Source of the DNA: Caballeronia sp. BR00000012568055
GTDB lineage: Bacteria; Pseudomonadota; Gammaproteobacteria; Burkholderiales; Burkholderiaceae
Direction of reading: 5' to 3'
Assembly (NCBI RefSeq): GCF_029439455.1
Contig: NZ_JAQFVG010000319.1
Span: 62,001-126,000 of the forward strand
DNA length: 64,000 nt
The notes below the pieces were generated by a model. The model was not told the origin of the DNA. It ran no database searches and saw only the letters and a list, made by a program, of their open reading frames with translations. Made by a program: the position numbers and the translations under genes. Positions 53,211 through 62,041 of the stretch are shown here, in pieces; position 1 is the stretch's first letter; each line of letters starts with the position of its first letter.

Positions 53211-53864
53211 ATGGGCGCATTCAATCTCACCGCTACGCGCTTCGCGCATTTGCTCGGACCGCTCGCGCGTTCGTCGCACGGTTCGCACGCGGCGCGCGCC
53301 GAAGACGACGACAAGGACGACAAGGACAAGGACGACGACGCCCGCGCAGAAGACGAACGCGACGATGACGACCGCAAGAAGGATGACGACGACGGCCGCG
53401 CGCGCAAATCGAAGCGCTCGAAGAAGTCCCGCGCAGAAGATGACGGCGACGAAGCGCGAGCGGAAGACGACGACAACGACGACGAAGCGCGCGCCGCCGA
53501 CGAAGACGACCAGGACCACGACGACCGCAAGGACGATGCAAAAGCCACGCACGCACGCCGCGCGGAGCGCGCCCGCTGCGCGCAGATATTCCGCTGTACT
53601 GCTGCGGGCCGCCGTCCCGACGTAGCGGCGCATCTCGCTTTCGATACGAGTATGTGCGCCGTCGATGCCGTGGCGCTCCTGCACGCGATTGCATCCGGCG
53701 ACGGTGCGCGCGCTGCTCACGCGGACACGTTGCGCGCGCGCATGGCGGGCGTGAGTCTTCCCGCGATCGGTAGCGACGGCGGCACACCCGAAGACCGCGA
53801 CGGCCCGCAGGCCGCCGCGTCGTTGATCTTGGCCGCCGCCCGTCGTGCGCGCGGTGAAGCGTAA
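53211..53864 (+). CDS. Scaffold-like protein with Asp/Lys/Arg-rich linker
   Basis: A 217-residue protein: a short N-terminus (MGAFNLTATRFAHLLGPL), an extreme low-complexity charged stretch (about residues 30-112, runs of Asp with Lys/Arg/Glu), and a C-terminal helical domain (RRAERARCAQIFRCTAAGRR ... ASLILAAARRARGEA) resembling the C-terminal region of fused phage protease-scaffold proteins. Location between protease and decoration protein genes fits a head scaffold. The repeats in DNA produce long open shadows in other frames. Confidence 0.7.
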   Translation: MGAFNLTATRFAHLLGPLARSSHGSHAARAEDDDKDDKDKDDDARAEDERDDDDRKKDDDDGRARKSKRSKKSRAEDDGDEARAEDDDNDDEARAADEDDQDHDDRKDDAKATHARRAERARCAQIFRCTAAGRRPDVAAHLAFDTSMCAVDAVALLHAIASGDGARAAHADTLRARMAGVSLPAIGSDGGTPEDRDGPQAAASLILAAARRARGEA

Positions 53865-53888
53865 TTGTTCCTAGAGGGAGCGCACGAA

Positions 53889-54290
53889 ATGACTACCACG
53901 ACATACGGCGATAACCCGTTCGTGCCTGGCATGGAAACGGAAGTGTACGAGCCCGATCAACTCATTGCGGGCGACTTCAAACTCGTTACCGAAGGACAGG
54001 CGCAATTCCCGGCCGGGCTCAAGATGAAGCGCGGCACTGTGCTTGCGCAAGGCTCGGACGGCAGCTATTCCCCTGCGAAAGCGGCAGCGCCCGGTGCCTA
54101 TGCGGTGCTTGCCGATGACGTGGACACGACCAGCGGCACGGCCGCAACGGGCGGCGTCTATCTCACGGGTGAATTCAACGGCCGCGCGCTCACGCTCGAT
54201 CCTGCGGTAACGCTGGCGACCATGACGCCGATTCTTCGCGTCAATTCCATTTTCGTTAAGTCGTGCGTGTCGGCCGCCGATCCGACCTGA
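53889..54290 (+). CDS. Head decoration protein, lambda gpD family
   Basis: A 133-residue protein (lambda gpD 110) from ATG 53889. Segments AGDFKLVTEGQAQFPAGLKMKRGTVLAQ and AYAVLADDVDTTSGTAATGGVYLTGEFNG are typical of gpD trimers that stabilise the capsid after expansion. Preceded by AGAGGGAG. The next gene is the major capsid protein, as in lambda. Confidence 0.92.
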   Translation: MTTTTYGDNPFVPGMETEVYEPDQLIAGDFKLVTEGQAQFPAGLKMKRGTVLAQGSDGSYSPAKAAAPGAYAVLADDVDTTSGTAATGGVYLTGEFNGRALTLDPAVTLATMTPILRVNSIFVKSCVSAADPT

Positions 54291-54367
54291 TGCGCAACGC
54301 ACGCGCGAGCGCTTCCATTCTTCACGTCTACACCCGTATGTAACCAGCCGCTAAAGCGGCACAACGC

Positions 54368-54403
54368 AAGCCCGGCCGGTGCAAACCGGCGCGGGCTTTT
54401 TTG
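54368..54403 (+). terminator. Intergenic hairpin/terminator between D and E genes
   Basis: AAGCCCG (54368-54374) and CGGGCTT (54392-54398) with an inner GCCGGT/ACCGGC stem and T6 tail. Inside a late operon it may partly terminate, protect mRNA ends, or set the D:E ratio. Confidence 0.78.
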
Positions 54404-54427
54404 CGCGCGCCGCATGGAGTTTCCGCC

Positions 54428-55465
54428 ATGAACATTTACGACACGAACGCGCTGATTCTCGTTGTGCCGAACTTGAAGCGCGCGCAAAAATTCTTGCTCG
54501 ACCGCTTCTTCCCGAACGTCGTTACCAGCGACACCGAAGAAGTGAGCATCGACGTTGACGTAGGCAAACGGCGCATGTCGCCGTTCGTATCGCCCTTGCT
54601 CGAAGGCAAACTCGTTGAGCAACGGCGCTACCAGACGAACGTCTTTCGTCCGGCCTATATCAAGGACAAGCGCGCGCCCGATTTGCGCAAACCGGTTCGC
54701 CGGATGATCGGCGAGCGCATCGGCGGCGTACTGACTGGACAGGAACGCGAAGCCGCGAATATCGCGGCCGAAATGACGGACCAAATCGACCTGTTGGACC
54801 GTCGCCTGGAATGGATGGCCGCGCAAGCGTTAATGACGGGCACGGTATTAATTCAGGGCGACGGCTTCCCGCCCGCGCTTGTCGATTTCGGCCGCGATCC
54901 TACGCTCACCGTTGCGCTTTCCGGTGCGTCGCAATGGGGACAATCGGGCGGCTTGCCTTCACACGATATCGAACACTGGCAGCGCTTGATTCTGAAGAAA
55001 AGCGGCGCGCAGGTAACGGACGTGATTTTTACCAGCACGCCGTGGGCGTGCTTCATCGCGGACGAAACCGTGAAGGCCGCTGTGTACTACCCGAAACTTT
55101 CCGACTTCGGTAACGCGATCAATCCGGGCGCGCAGATCACGACCGGCGCCGTATATAAAGGCCGCTGGGGGCAATACGATTTGTGGCTCTACAACGATTG
55201 GTATCTAGACGATACGGACACGGAACAACCCATGTTGCCCGATGGCTCGGTAATCATGGCCGGGCCTGATCTGATGGGAACGCGCGCGTTCGGGCAGATC
55301 ATGGACCCGCGTTTTAACTATCAAACCTTGCCCTATGCGCCAAAAATGTGGATTGCCGACGATCCGCCGCAGCGCTTCCTGATGATGCAATCCGCGCCTA
55401 TCGTCATTCCGTCGCGCGTGAATGCCGCACTCTGCGCGAACGTCTGCGCGCCCGTCGAAACCTGA
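54428..55465 (+). CDS. Major capsid protein, lambda gpE family
   Basis: Forms the icosahedral shell, 345 residues (lambda gpE 341) from ATG 54428. Starts MNIYDTNALILVVPNLKRAQKFLLDRFFPN; the gpE pattern continues with VDVGKRRMSPFVSPLLEGKLVE, PAYIKDKRA and the later LYNDWYLDD and MLPDGSVIMAGPDLMGTRAFG. Ribosome site GGAG is 7-8 nt upstream. Gene order D-E matches lambda. Confidence 0.95.
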   Translation: MNIYDTNALILVVPNLKRAQKFLLDRFFPNVVTSDTEEVSIDVDVGKRRMSPFVSPLLEGKLVEQRRYQTNVFRPAYIKDKRAPDLRKPVRRMIGERIGGVLTGQEREAANIAAEMTDQIDLLDRRLEWMAAQALMTGTVLIQGDGFPPALVDFGRDPTLTVALSGASQWGQSGGLPSHDIEHWQRLILKKSGAQVTDVIFTSTPWACFIADETVKAAVYYPKLSDFGNAINPGAQITTGAVYKGRWGQYDLWLYNDWYLDDTDTEQPMLPDGSVIMAGPDLMGTRAFGQIMDPRFNYQTLPYAPKMWIADDPPQRFLMMQSAPIVIPSRVNAALCANVCAPVET

Positions 55466-55491
55466 ACCTATCTACGGCGAGAACCGACACC

Positions 55492-55818
55492 ATGAACGCA
55501 CAAGGCACGCAGTCCGCATCCACTAAAGGCGCTACGCCGATGGATCAAGCGGCGAAAGATCAACCCGCACAACCCGCAGGCAACGGACCAACTCAAAGCG
55601 TCACCGTTGCGCGCGGGCGCTCGATCCGTCACGACGGCAAGCTCTATCGTGCGGGCGAATCCGTCACGCTCCCCGCCGACGATGCCGAACGCTTCCGCGC
55701 GCTTGGCTTCGTAGCATCGGAGAACGCCACGCAAGCGGCAGACGATGAAGAAGCGGCACGCACGCAGGGGCCGACGTTCGAAAGTAAGGACGGCCCGAAC
55801 GTGAAGCCGAAGCGCTAA
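55492..55818 (+). CDS. Small protein after capsid gene, gpFI position
   Basis: A 108-residue protein from ATG 55492. Ala/Gln-rich N-terminus, a short core (SVTVARGRSIRHDGKLYRAGESVTLPADDAERFRALGFV) and a charged Lys-rich end. The core resembles small phage proteins with a VxxG-x-I-x-x-DG-x-xY-xPG pattern. It lies where lambda has FI, but similarity to FI is not evident. Confidence 0.65.
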   Translation: MNAQGTQSASTKGATPMDQAAKDQPAQPAGNGPTQSVTVARGRSIRHDGKLYRAGESVTLPADDAERFRALGFVASENATQAADDEEAARTQGPTFESKDGPNVKPKR

Positions 55819-55858
55819 CGCCAACGATCTACAAGCGGATCAATAACCGCTTTACGTC

Positions 55859-56209
55859 GTGTCGCTCGCCGTACCTGATGACTTCGACGGCCATATCCTC
55901 GCGCCATTGTTCGCCCAGTTCGCCGAAGGCGTGACGTACACGATCGCGGCCGGGGAAATGCTCGCAATCAATGGGATTTTCGATGAAGCGTACCGCGAGC
56001 TAATCCCGCAGGGCGGCGTGCTTGCCTACACGACGGAACGGCCCGTATGCGGTGTTCGCCTCGTTGAATTCGGCAACACGCCGCCGCAGCAAGGCGACGC
56101 GCTCACCGTGAATCGCACGGGCAACATGTACGAAGTCCAGGAAGTGCGGTTCGACGGACACGGCGCGGCAAAGCTCATGCTTAACTGGATCGGTGCGGGC
56201 GTGCTTTAG
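55859..56209 (+). CDS. Head-tail joining protein, lambda gpFII-like
   Basis: A 116-residue protein (lambda FII 117) from GTG 55859. Pattern SLAVPDDFDGHILAPLFAQFAEGVTYTIAAGEMLAINGIFDEAYRE ... VRLVEFGNTPPQQGDALTVN fits the phage head-tail joining (FII/attachment) family. It sits between capsid and tail genes, the correct place for a connector at the head-tail interface. Confidence 0.82.
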   Translation: MSLAVPDDFDGHILAPLFAQFAEGVTYTIAAGEMLAINGIFDEAYRELIPQGGVLAYTTERPVCGVRLVEFGNTPPQQGDALTVNRTGNMYEVQEVRFDGHGAAKLMLNWIGAGVL

Positions 56210-56226
56210 CGCCTGTTCGCTTTCTC

Positions 56227-56865
56227 ATGCTGTACCGCTCGATCCTGCGCGATATCGCGGCCGACGCATTGCGCCGGGCGCAAACCATCGCCGCCGATCG
56301 CGTCTACACGCCGCGCGACTGGCCGACGACCGCCTGTTACCCGTGCATCCTGGTTGATTGCCTGAGTGACCGGAAAGAGTCGTTAGGACAAGAACCGCCC
56401 GCATTCACGGCAACGGCCACGCTCGACGTGGAAGCGCGCATACAGGAAACCAGCGTAGCCGCCGCACGAGACGCGTGCGAAACGCTATGCGATCAAATCG
56501 AATGTGCGCTACTGACCTGTACCGATCTGCTTCGACGCATTCAACACGTATCGAGCATCGAAAGCGCGATGGAGTTGAACGCAACGGGCCGCATGCATAT
56601 CGCCGATATGCGTATGTCTTTCGCGCTCGAATACTTCATTGCTTTTGATCCCTTCACGGATACGCCCGTTGCGCTGCAACCCGTCGCGGTTCCGCTTGAA
56701 GAAATAGGCATCCACGCCGACACGATCGAGCCCGCCGACAAATCGGGCACGTATCCAAACCCGCCATTTCCCGAAGCCATTACGCCCGAACCGCGCACGC
56801 GCGGCCCCGATGGGCGCGACGAGGGAACGCTCGTTATCAAGCCGCAAGACCTCGAACGCGAATAG
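56227..56865 (+). CDS. Tail terminator/completion-like protein
   Basis: A 212-residue protein following FII. The N-terminal part (MLYRSILRDIAADALRRAQTIAADRVYTPRDWPTTACYPCILVD) and middle (ATATLDVEARIQETSVAAARDACETLCDQIE) match the gpU/gp37-type tail completion pattern that caps the tail tube before joining. A proline-rich acidic C-terminal tail is unusual. Family assignment is by pattern and place. Confidence 0.7.
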   Translation: MLYRSILRDIAADALRRAQTIAADRVYTPRDWPTTACYPCILVDCLSDRKESLGQEPPAFTATATLDVEARIQETSVAAARDACETLCDQIECALLTCTDLLRRIQHVSSIESAMELNATGRMHIADMRMSFALEYFIAFDPFTDTPVALQPVAVPLEEIGIHADTIEPADKSGTYPNPPFPEAITPEPRTRGPDGRDEGTLVIKPQDLERE

Positions 56866-56902
56866 CGGCGCGCGCTAACACACGCCCGCGAGGAAACCCG
56901 CC

Positions 56903-57163
56903 ATGCAAACGCTACGCATCCGCCCGGTTGCGGGCCGCGTCGTGCGCGATCCCGATCTGCACGACCTCATAACCGCACCGCGCACGGTGCCGCAATCGCC
57001 TTTCTGGCGGCGTCGCGTGCGTGACGGCGACGTAGCCGTCGATGACACGCCCGCGCCCGCGAATGAGTCCGCGAATGCAGACGCATATAAGCCCGCGCAG
57101 GACGCCCCGCAGCCGAAGCCGACGCGCTCGACCGCTCGCACGAATCAAGGGGGTACGCCATGA
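56903..57163 (+). CDS. DUF2635 protein (Mu gp38-like)
   Basis: An 86-residue protein. The core RPVAGRVVRDPDLHDLI...VPQSPFWRRRVRDGDVAV follows the DUF2635 pattern, which in Mu-like phages is encoded immediately before the tail sheath gene. The C-terminal half is low-complexity (Pro/Ala/Asn). Overlaps the start of the sheath gene by 4 bp. Confidence 0.82.
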   Translation: MQTLRIRPVAGRVVRDPDLHDLITAPRTVPQSPFWRRRVRDGDVAVDDTPAPANESANADAYKPAQDAPQPKPTRSTARTNQGGTP

Positions 57164-58637
57164 TCCCGTTTCATCAAATCCCCGCGAATATTCGTGTCCC
57201 GCTCTTTTACGCGGAAGTCGATAACAGTCAGGCGAACACGGCGCAGACCACGCAACGCGCATTGATCGTTGCGCAGATCACGACAGACGGCACGGCCACG
57301 CCTGGCGTACCCGCCATTTCGCAAGGTAGCGACGATGCGATACGCGCGGGCGGCGAAGGCTCGATGCTCGCATTGATGCTCGCGGCCTATCGCTTCAATG
57401 ACCAATTCGGCGAAGTCTGGTACTTGCCCCTCGCCGATGCGAACGGCGCGACGGCCGCCATAGGCCGCTTGACGATCACGACCGCGCCGACCGCTGCGGG
57501 TACGTTCTATCTGTACATTGCGGGCGTTCGCATCGCGCAGCCGGTGCAGCCAACGCAAAGCGTATCCGACATTGCAAGCGCGCTTGTTGCGACGATCCAG
57601 GGCACGAAAGGAATGCCCGTGACGGTGGATGCGAGTAGCGGCACCGTCAATTTCACGGCACGTAATGCGGGACCAGGCGGGAACGAAATTGATCTGCGCG
57701 TGAACTATCTTGGCACGCCAGGCGGTGAAGTTTTGCCGACCGGTATGGCATACACGCTATCGCCGATGGCGGGCGGCGCGACTGCGCCGGACCTGGCCGC
57801 CGCATTCGACGGGCTCGGCGATATGGCCTTCGATTTCGTCGTATGCCCGTACACCGATCCCGTATCACTCGATGCGGTGAAGAACTTTCTCGATGACATA
57901 AACGGCCGTTGGTCCTGGCAACAGATGTTATACGGCCACGCTTTCACGACGGCACGCGGCACGCTCGGGGCGCTCGTTTCGATCGGCACGGCGCGCAACG
58001 ATCAACACAGTTCGATCATGGGTTTTAACGATAGTCCGACGCCCGCGTGGATATGGGCCGCATCGCTCGCGGGTGCGTCGGCCGTGAGTCTGCGCGCTGA
58101 TCCCGCAACGCCCTTGCAGACCTGCCCTTGCTCGGCGTATTGCCGCCGCCCGTACAAAGCCGCTTTGCATTGGGCGATCGTAACGCGCTGCTCTATGACG
58201 GCATAAGCACATTCACCGTTGCCGACGATGGCACGGTAGCAATCGAGAATTTGATATCGACCTACCAGAAAAACGCCCTCGGGCAACCAGACGACTCGTA
58301 TCTCGAAGTCGAAACGCTGTACACGCTATCGACCGTGCTTAGGCACTTGCGTGCCGTTGTCACCAGCAAGTACGCGCGCGTGAAACTCGCCGACAACGGT
58401 ACGCGCATCGCTTCAGGCTCGAACGTCGTTACTCCGAACGTGATTCGCGCGGACCTGATCGCGACGTATCAGACCGACGAAGAAAACGGCCTTGTCCAAG
58501 GCTCGGACGTGTTCGCCAAGGGCTTGATTGTCGAACGCAACGCGGGCAACCGGAACCGCATTGATGCGCTTTGGCCCGGCATTTTGATTAACCAATTGAG
58601 AATTTTTGCCTTGCTGGCGCAATTCCGTTTGGGCTGA
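57160..58637 (+). pseudogene. Contractile tail sheath protein (Mu gpL family), frameshifted
   Basis: The frame from ATG 57160 encodes a sheath (residues 1-320: QIPANIRVPLFYAEVDNSQA, GEGSMLALMLAAYRFN, GGATAPDLAAAFDGLGDMAFDFVV) but shifts near 58121 into nonsense ending at 58206. In the -1 frame the sheath resumes (LPLLGVLPPPVQSRFALGDRN ... GILINQLRIFALLAQFRLG) to 58637. Restoring one C in CAGACC-TGCCC (58117-58127) gives a 492-residue protein, close to Mu gpL (495). A contractile phage without sheath cannot eject DNA, so the prophage is defective unless this is a sequencing error. Confidence 0.85.
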
Positions 58638-58674
58638 ATCGTCCGTCGTGTTGAGTCATTCGCGATAGCCGCAT

Positions 58675-58701
58675 AAGCCGCCTTCACGAAGGCGGCTTTT
58701 C
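58675..58701 (+). terminator. Hairpin/terminator between sheath and tube genes
   Basis: AAGCCGCCTT (58675-58684), loop CACG, AAGGCGGCTT (58689-58698) followed by TTCTGTTTT. Lies 38 bp after the sheath stop; may tune the sheath:tube ratio or be a general terminator requiring late antitermination. Confidence 0.82.
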
Positions 58702-58719
58702 TGTTTTATGGGGGGTGCC

Positions 58720-59094
58720 ATGCCCGATACAACTAATCGGTTTGCCGGAATTGCGTATATCTCGGTGGACGGACAGAACTATATGTTGGCCGGAGAACTC
58801 ACGTACTCGCCTGGCGACGTTGAGCGCGAGTCTTTGATCGGCCAGGACCGCGTACACGGCTACGGCGAAAAGCCGCGCGCCCCGTACATATTCGGGAGTT
58901 TCCGCGACGCGGGCACGCTCACCGTGGCGGACTTTAACGCGATGACCAACGTAACGGTAACGCTCGAACTCGCCAACTCGAAAACGGTTATCGGCCGCAA
59001 CATGTGGACGACCAACGCCCAGGAAGTGAAGACACCCGACGCCACGTTCGAAGTGCGGTTCGAAGGCTTTAGCGGTGCCGTGACGGAGCAATGA
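58720..59094 (+). CDS. Tail tube protein (Mu gpM family)
   Basis: A 124-residue protein (Mu gpM 118) from ATG 58720, with GGGGGG 4 nt upstream. FAGIAYISVDGQNYMLAGELTYSPGDVERESLIGQD and LTVADFNAMTNVTVTLELANSKTVIGRNMW are the conserved tail-tube (PF10618) features. It forms the inner tube within the sheath. Confidence 0.93.
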   Translation: MPDTTNRFAGIAYISVDGQNYMLAGELTYSPGDVERESLIGQDRVHGYGEKPRAPYIFGSFRDAGTLTVADFNAMTNVTVTLELANSKTVIGRNMWTTNAQEVKTPDATFEVRFEGFSGAVTEQ

Positions 59095-59102
59095 GGCGCG
59101 CT

Positions 59103-59354
59103 ATGAACGACACGAACGCAGGCGAAACGATCGCGCTACTCTCGCCGATCGACGGCCTAACGGAAATCACGCTACGCGAGCCGACCGTCGATGAAATCGC
59201 GAAGGTGGCCGATGACTCGCAGAAAGTCGGCGCGGTGCGCGCCATGAAGGCGCTGATTGCATCAATGGCGCGTATCGACGTGGCGAGCGTGGGCCGTATG
59301 GGCGCGCGTGACTTCAACGCGTGCAACAAGTATCTATCTGCTTTTTTCGAGTAG
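59103..59354 (+). CDS. Tail assembly chaperone, short product (Mu gp41-like)
   Basis: An 83-residue protein from ATG 59103. LLSPIDGLTEITLREPTVDEIAKVADDSQK and RMGARDFNACNKYLSAFF match Mu-type tail assembly chaperones. The frame stops at 59354, six bases after a perfect slippery heptamer; most ribosomes would make this short form while a minority continue to 59506 in the -1 frame. These chaperones wrap the tape measure during tail assembly. Confidence 0.88.
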   Translation: MNDTNAGETIALLSPIDGLTEITLREPTVDEIAKVADDSQKVGAVRAMKALIASMARIDVASVGRMGARDFNACNKYLSAFFE

Positions 59355-59506
59355 TCCCGCCGAATCTGCGTGACGTGGTGGCCGACGTGACGCATTTCTA
59401 CCGATGGGGGCCACGCGACGCGGGCGCGATGACCTGGACCGAACTAAACGAATGGCACGCCCAGGCGCAACGCATCATGCGCAACATGCAGGCGCGCGAT
59501 GCCTGA
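59342..59506 (+). CDS. Programmed -1 frameshift extension of the tail chaperone (Mu gp42-type)
   Basis: T TTT TTC (59342-59348) is in the correct zero-frame register for tandem -1 slippage; the next codon is then CGA at 59348. The fused product reads LSAFF-RVVPPNLRDVVADVTHFYRWGP and stops at 59506, for 134 residues in total. The extension has no independent start of its own with a ribosome site. This matches the universal long/short chaperone arrangement of tailed phages. Confidence 0.8.
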   Translation, partial: FFRVVPPNLRDVVADVTHFYRWGPRDAGAMTWTELNEWHAQAQRIMRNMQARDA

Positions 59507-59522
59507 TACGCGGTAGTGAATC

Positions 59523-61646
59523 ATGGCCGGAAGGACTTTCGAATACACGATATCGGCCGTGGATAAGGCCACGGCCACAATCGAGCGTGTCAACAAGACG
59601 ATTGAAAAGATGCAAGCGCCATTCAAGACGCTTGCGAAAAGCACGAAGGCGCTGGCCGATGCTTCCGGACTCACGAAGCTATCGAAGAACCTGGGCGACG
59701 TAGCGAGACAGGCCGATCGAGCGGCGCGCAGTCTTACCAAAATGGCCGCGCCGTTGCTCGCAATTGTCGGCGGCGGCACCATCGCGGGCCTGTCTCAGAT
59801 GGTGACGGAATGGGAAAAGATCGGCGCGGAAACTGAGCGCACGTCGCGGCTACTCGGTATCACCGCAAACCAGCTCACGCAGATGCGCGGCGCGGCTAAC
59901 CTGATGGGCGTATCGGCCGACACGATGACGGCCGGTTTTCAATCGTTGCAGGACACGTTGCAGGATGCGCGATGGGGCCGCAATCAAGGTGCATTTGCGA
60001 CACTGCAAGCGCTCGGAATCACGCTCAAAACCGCGAAGAACGGGGCCATTGATACCAAGGCCGCCATGTATGACCTCGCGGACCGGATGCAAGGCATCCA
60101 GAAGCGCGACCCCGCCGCCGCGCGCAACCTGGCCCGCTCGCTCGGCATAGAGCAACTGCTCCCCGTGTTGATTGAAGGCCGCGCGGGAATGCAGGCATAC
60201 GAAGCCGAAGCGCGACGTTTGCGCGGCGACTTCACGCCGCAGATGGCCGAACGTGCGGAACACTTCACGCTCTCACTTTCGCGTATGGGCCAGGCAGCGG
60301 ACGGCCTCAAAGCCTCGATTGCGGACCGGCTCGCGCCGGTTATTGGTCCGCTGATTGATCCGCTCACCGAATGGATAGCGAAAAATCGTGAGTTGATTTC
60401 GCAACGTGTCGGCGCGATCGTCCAGCGTATCGCCGATGCCCTGGCAAAAGTTGATTGGGACCGCTTCGCCGATGGACTCACGCGCGCGATAAATGCGGTG
60501 CTGGACTTTATCGGCGTCGTGGTGAAAGTCGTTGCCGCGCTCGGCGGATGGAAAGCCGTAGCGATGGCCGTTGCGCTGTACATGGGCGGCGGATTTATTG
60601 GCTCGATCCTGTCGGCCGTTACCAGCATCGGCTCCCTGGCGTTGCGCGTAGGAATGCTTGCGCGTGCGTGGATGGGCGCAGGCACGGCAGCGGGAACCGC
60701 CGCCCAAGCGATCGCAGGCGCAGGCACCGCAGCGGCGGCGGCCGGTGCCGAAGCGAGCGCGGGCGCGGCGGGTGCAGCGGGTGCGGCAGGCGCAGCAACG
60801 GCGGGACGCGGACTGGTTGCGCGCATGGCGGCCGGTGCGCTTCGCTTCATTAATCCCGCGACGGTCAGCGCATATCTTGGCTTCCATAGCGAAGAACTTG
60901 GCACGGGCGAAGACGACACGCTCAAACATATTCGAGCGGCCGAAGCCGCAGCGGGCGGCGTATGGCAAGGCTCGCCGACGTTCCAACCAACGGACACGCC
61001 GACCGTTGGACCGAATGCGCCCGCCGCCGCAAGTGCAACAGGCGCAACAGGTGCCACGCGTGCGACGGCCGGAACGGGCACGACGGCCAGCGTTGCGCAA
61101 TGGGCGAAACAACTGGACTTCGCAGGACTTGAAAAGCGTTACGGCTTGCCGCCCGGCATGCTCGCGGGCGTGGCGCATGTGGAATCGAAAGGCAATGCAA
61201 GCATCGTGTCGCCAGCAGGCGCGACGGGTCTGTTTCAATTCATGCCCGCGACCGCACGCGAATACGGGATTAACGCGCTCGATCCGGCGCAATCGGCGGG
61301 TGCAGCGGCGAAGAAACTATCGGGTCTGATGCGTCGTTACGGTGGAAATTCTGCGCTCGCGCTCGCGGCGTACAATTGGGGCGAAGGCAACCTCGATCGT
61401 AAGGGCATGGCGAACGCACCGAAGGAAACGCGGGAATACGCGGGCAAGGTGTTCGCCGCGATGGGTGGCCCGATGAATTCAGGTGCGACCATGCCGCCGC
61501 TTAATGGCGCTGTACCGCAGATGGCCGAAGCCGCGCCGCCTGTCGTACACGTCAATACGCGCGTACACGTTGAACGCGACGGCCGCACCAGCGTTCGCAC
61601 TGAAACGCCTTCCGGCCTACACGTCGCCTATCCCATGACTGCCTAA
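59523..61646 (+). CDS. Tape measure protein with C-terminal lytic transglycosylase domain
   Basis: Sets tail length and helps penetration, 707 residues. The N-terminal half is helical (TISAVDKATATIERVNKTIEKM; GGGTIAGLSQMVTEWEKIGAETERTSRLLGITANQL); hydrophobic segments around residues 340-385 could insert into the membrane; a low-complexity Ala/Gly stretch (about 390-435) follows. An SLT domain at about 540-650 has catalytic Glu554 (HVESKGN), GLFQFMPATA and ALAAYNWG. The muramidase end would locally open peptidoglycan on infection. Confidence 0.92.
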   Translation: MAGRTFEYTISAVDKATATIERVNKTIEKMQAPFKTLAKSTKALADASGLTKLSKNLGDVARQADRAARSLTKMAAPLLAIVGGGTIAGLSQMVTEWEKIGAETERTSRLLGITANQLTQMRGAANLMGVSADTMTAGFQSLQDTLQDARWGRNQGAFATLQALGITLKTAKNGAIDTKAAMYDLADRMQGIQKRDPAAARNLARSLGIEQLLPVLIEGRAGMQAYEAEARRLRGDFTPQMAERAEHFTLSLSRMGQAADGLKASIADRLAPVIGPLIDPLTEWIAKNRELISQRVGAIVQRIADALAKVDWDRFADGLTRAINAVLDFIGVVVKVVAALGGWKAVAMAVALYMGGGFIGSILSAVTSIGSLALRVGMLARAWMGAGTAAGTAAQAIAGAGTAAAAAGAEASAGAAGAAGAAGAATAGRGLVARMAAGALRFINPATVSAYLGFHSEELGTGEDDTLKHIRAAEAAAGGVWQGSPTFQPTDTPTVGPNAPAAASATGATGATRATAGTGTTASVAQWAKQLDFAGLEKRYGLPPGMLAGVAHVESKGNASIVSPAGATGLFQFMPATAREYGINALDPAQSAGAAAKKLSGLMRRYGGNSALALAAYNWGEGNLDRKGMANAPKETREYAGKVFAAMGGPMNSGATMPPLNGAVPQMAEAAPPVVHVNTRVHVERDGRTSVRTETPSGLHVAYPMTA

Positions 61647-61656
61647 GCCATTTATG

Positions 61657-61968
61657 CTAGTCACGAAATATCAAATACAGCGCTGGCGTAATCAACGCGC
61701 AATGAACACCTACGGCGACAGAAGCACGCCAGCGATAAAGGAGAGGCTTTGTATCGTTTATTAGCTCAACGAAAGCCCAGCCAAAGCCCAGGGCCGATAT
61801 GATTCCGCACCCAGCGAAAACAACCATTAACGCCGCCACACCATTCCAACCTGTTGCAATGGTTCCGGCGTAGACGCCGACAGCAAAAACAACGACTGTC
61901 TCCACGCATGCAAGCTGTAGTGGTCCCTTTCCTAGGGTCCATGTACTACCGTTCTTACTCTCTTCCAT
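61657..61968 (-). CDS. Membrane protein, accessory gene in the tail module
   Basis: A 103-residue protein with about three hydrophobic helices (LACVETVVVFAVGVYAGTIA; GVAALMVVFAGCGIISALGFGWAFV; VAVGVHCALITPALYLIF) and a polar N-terminus (MEESKNGSTW). It is transcribed against the tail genes, between tape measure and gpN. Small reversed membrane proteins in this position are typical lysogenic-conversion candidates. Confidence 0.63.
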   Translation of the reverse strand: MEESKNGSTWTLGKGPLQLACVETVVVFAVGVYAGTIATGWNGVAALMVVFAGCGIISALGFGWAFVELINDTKPLLYRWRASVAVGVHCALITPALYLIFRD

Positions 61969-62041
61969 CGATGTACGTCTCGAAGTTGAAACGCAAATCG
62001 TCGCACGTCGTGTAAGGTCGTCATCTTAAAATTCCTTAGCG

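Noticed and set aside
53283..53560. Possible tandem repeat or CRISPR-like array in the Asp-rich stretch
   Set aside because: Repeats are short, irregular codon runs within an open frame; no spacer/repeat structure. No CRISPR array was seen in the window.
53122..53787. Long overlapping frames opposite and beside the Asp-rich scaffold gene
   Set aside because: Produced by the repetitive GAC/GAA codons; translate to Thr/Arg or Val/Ser repeats.
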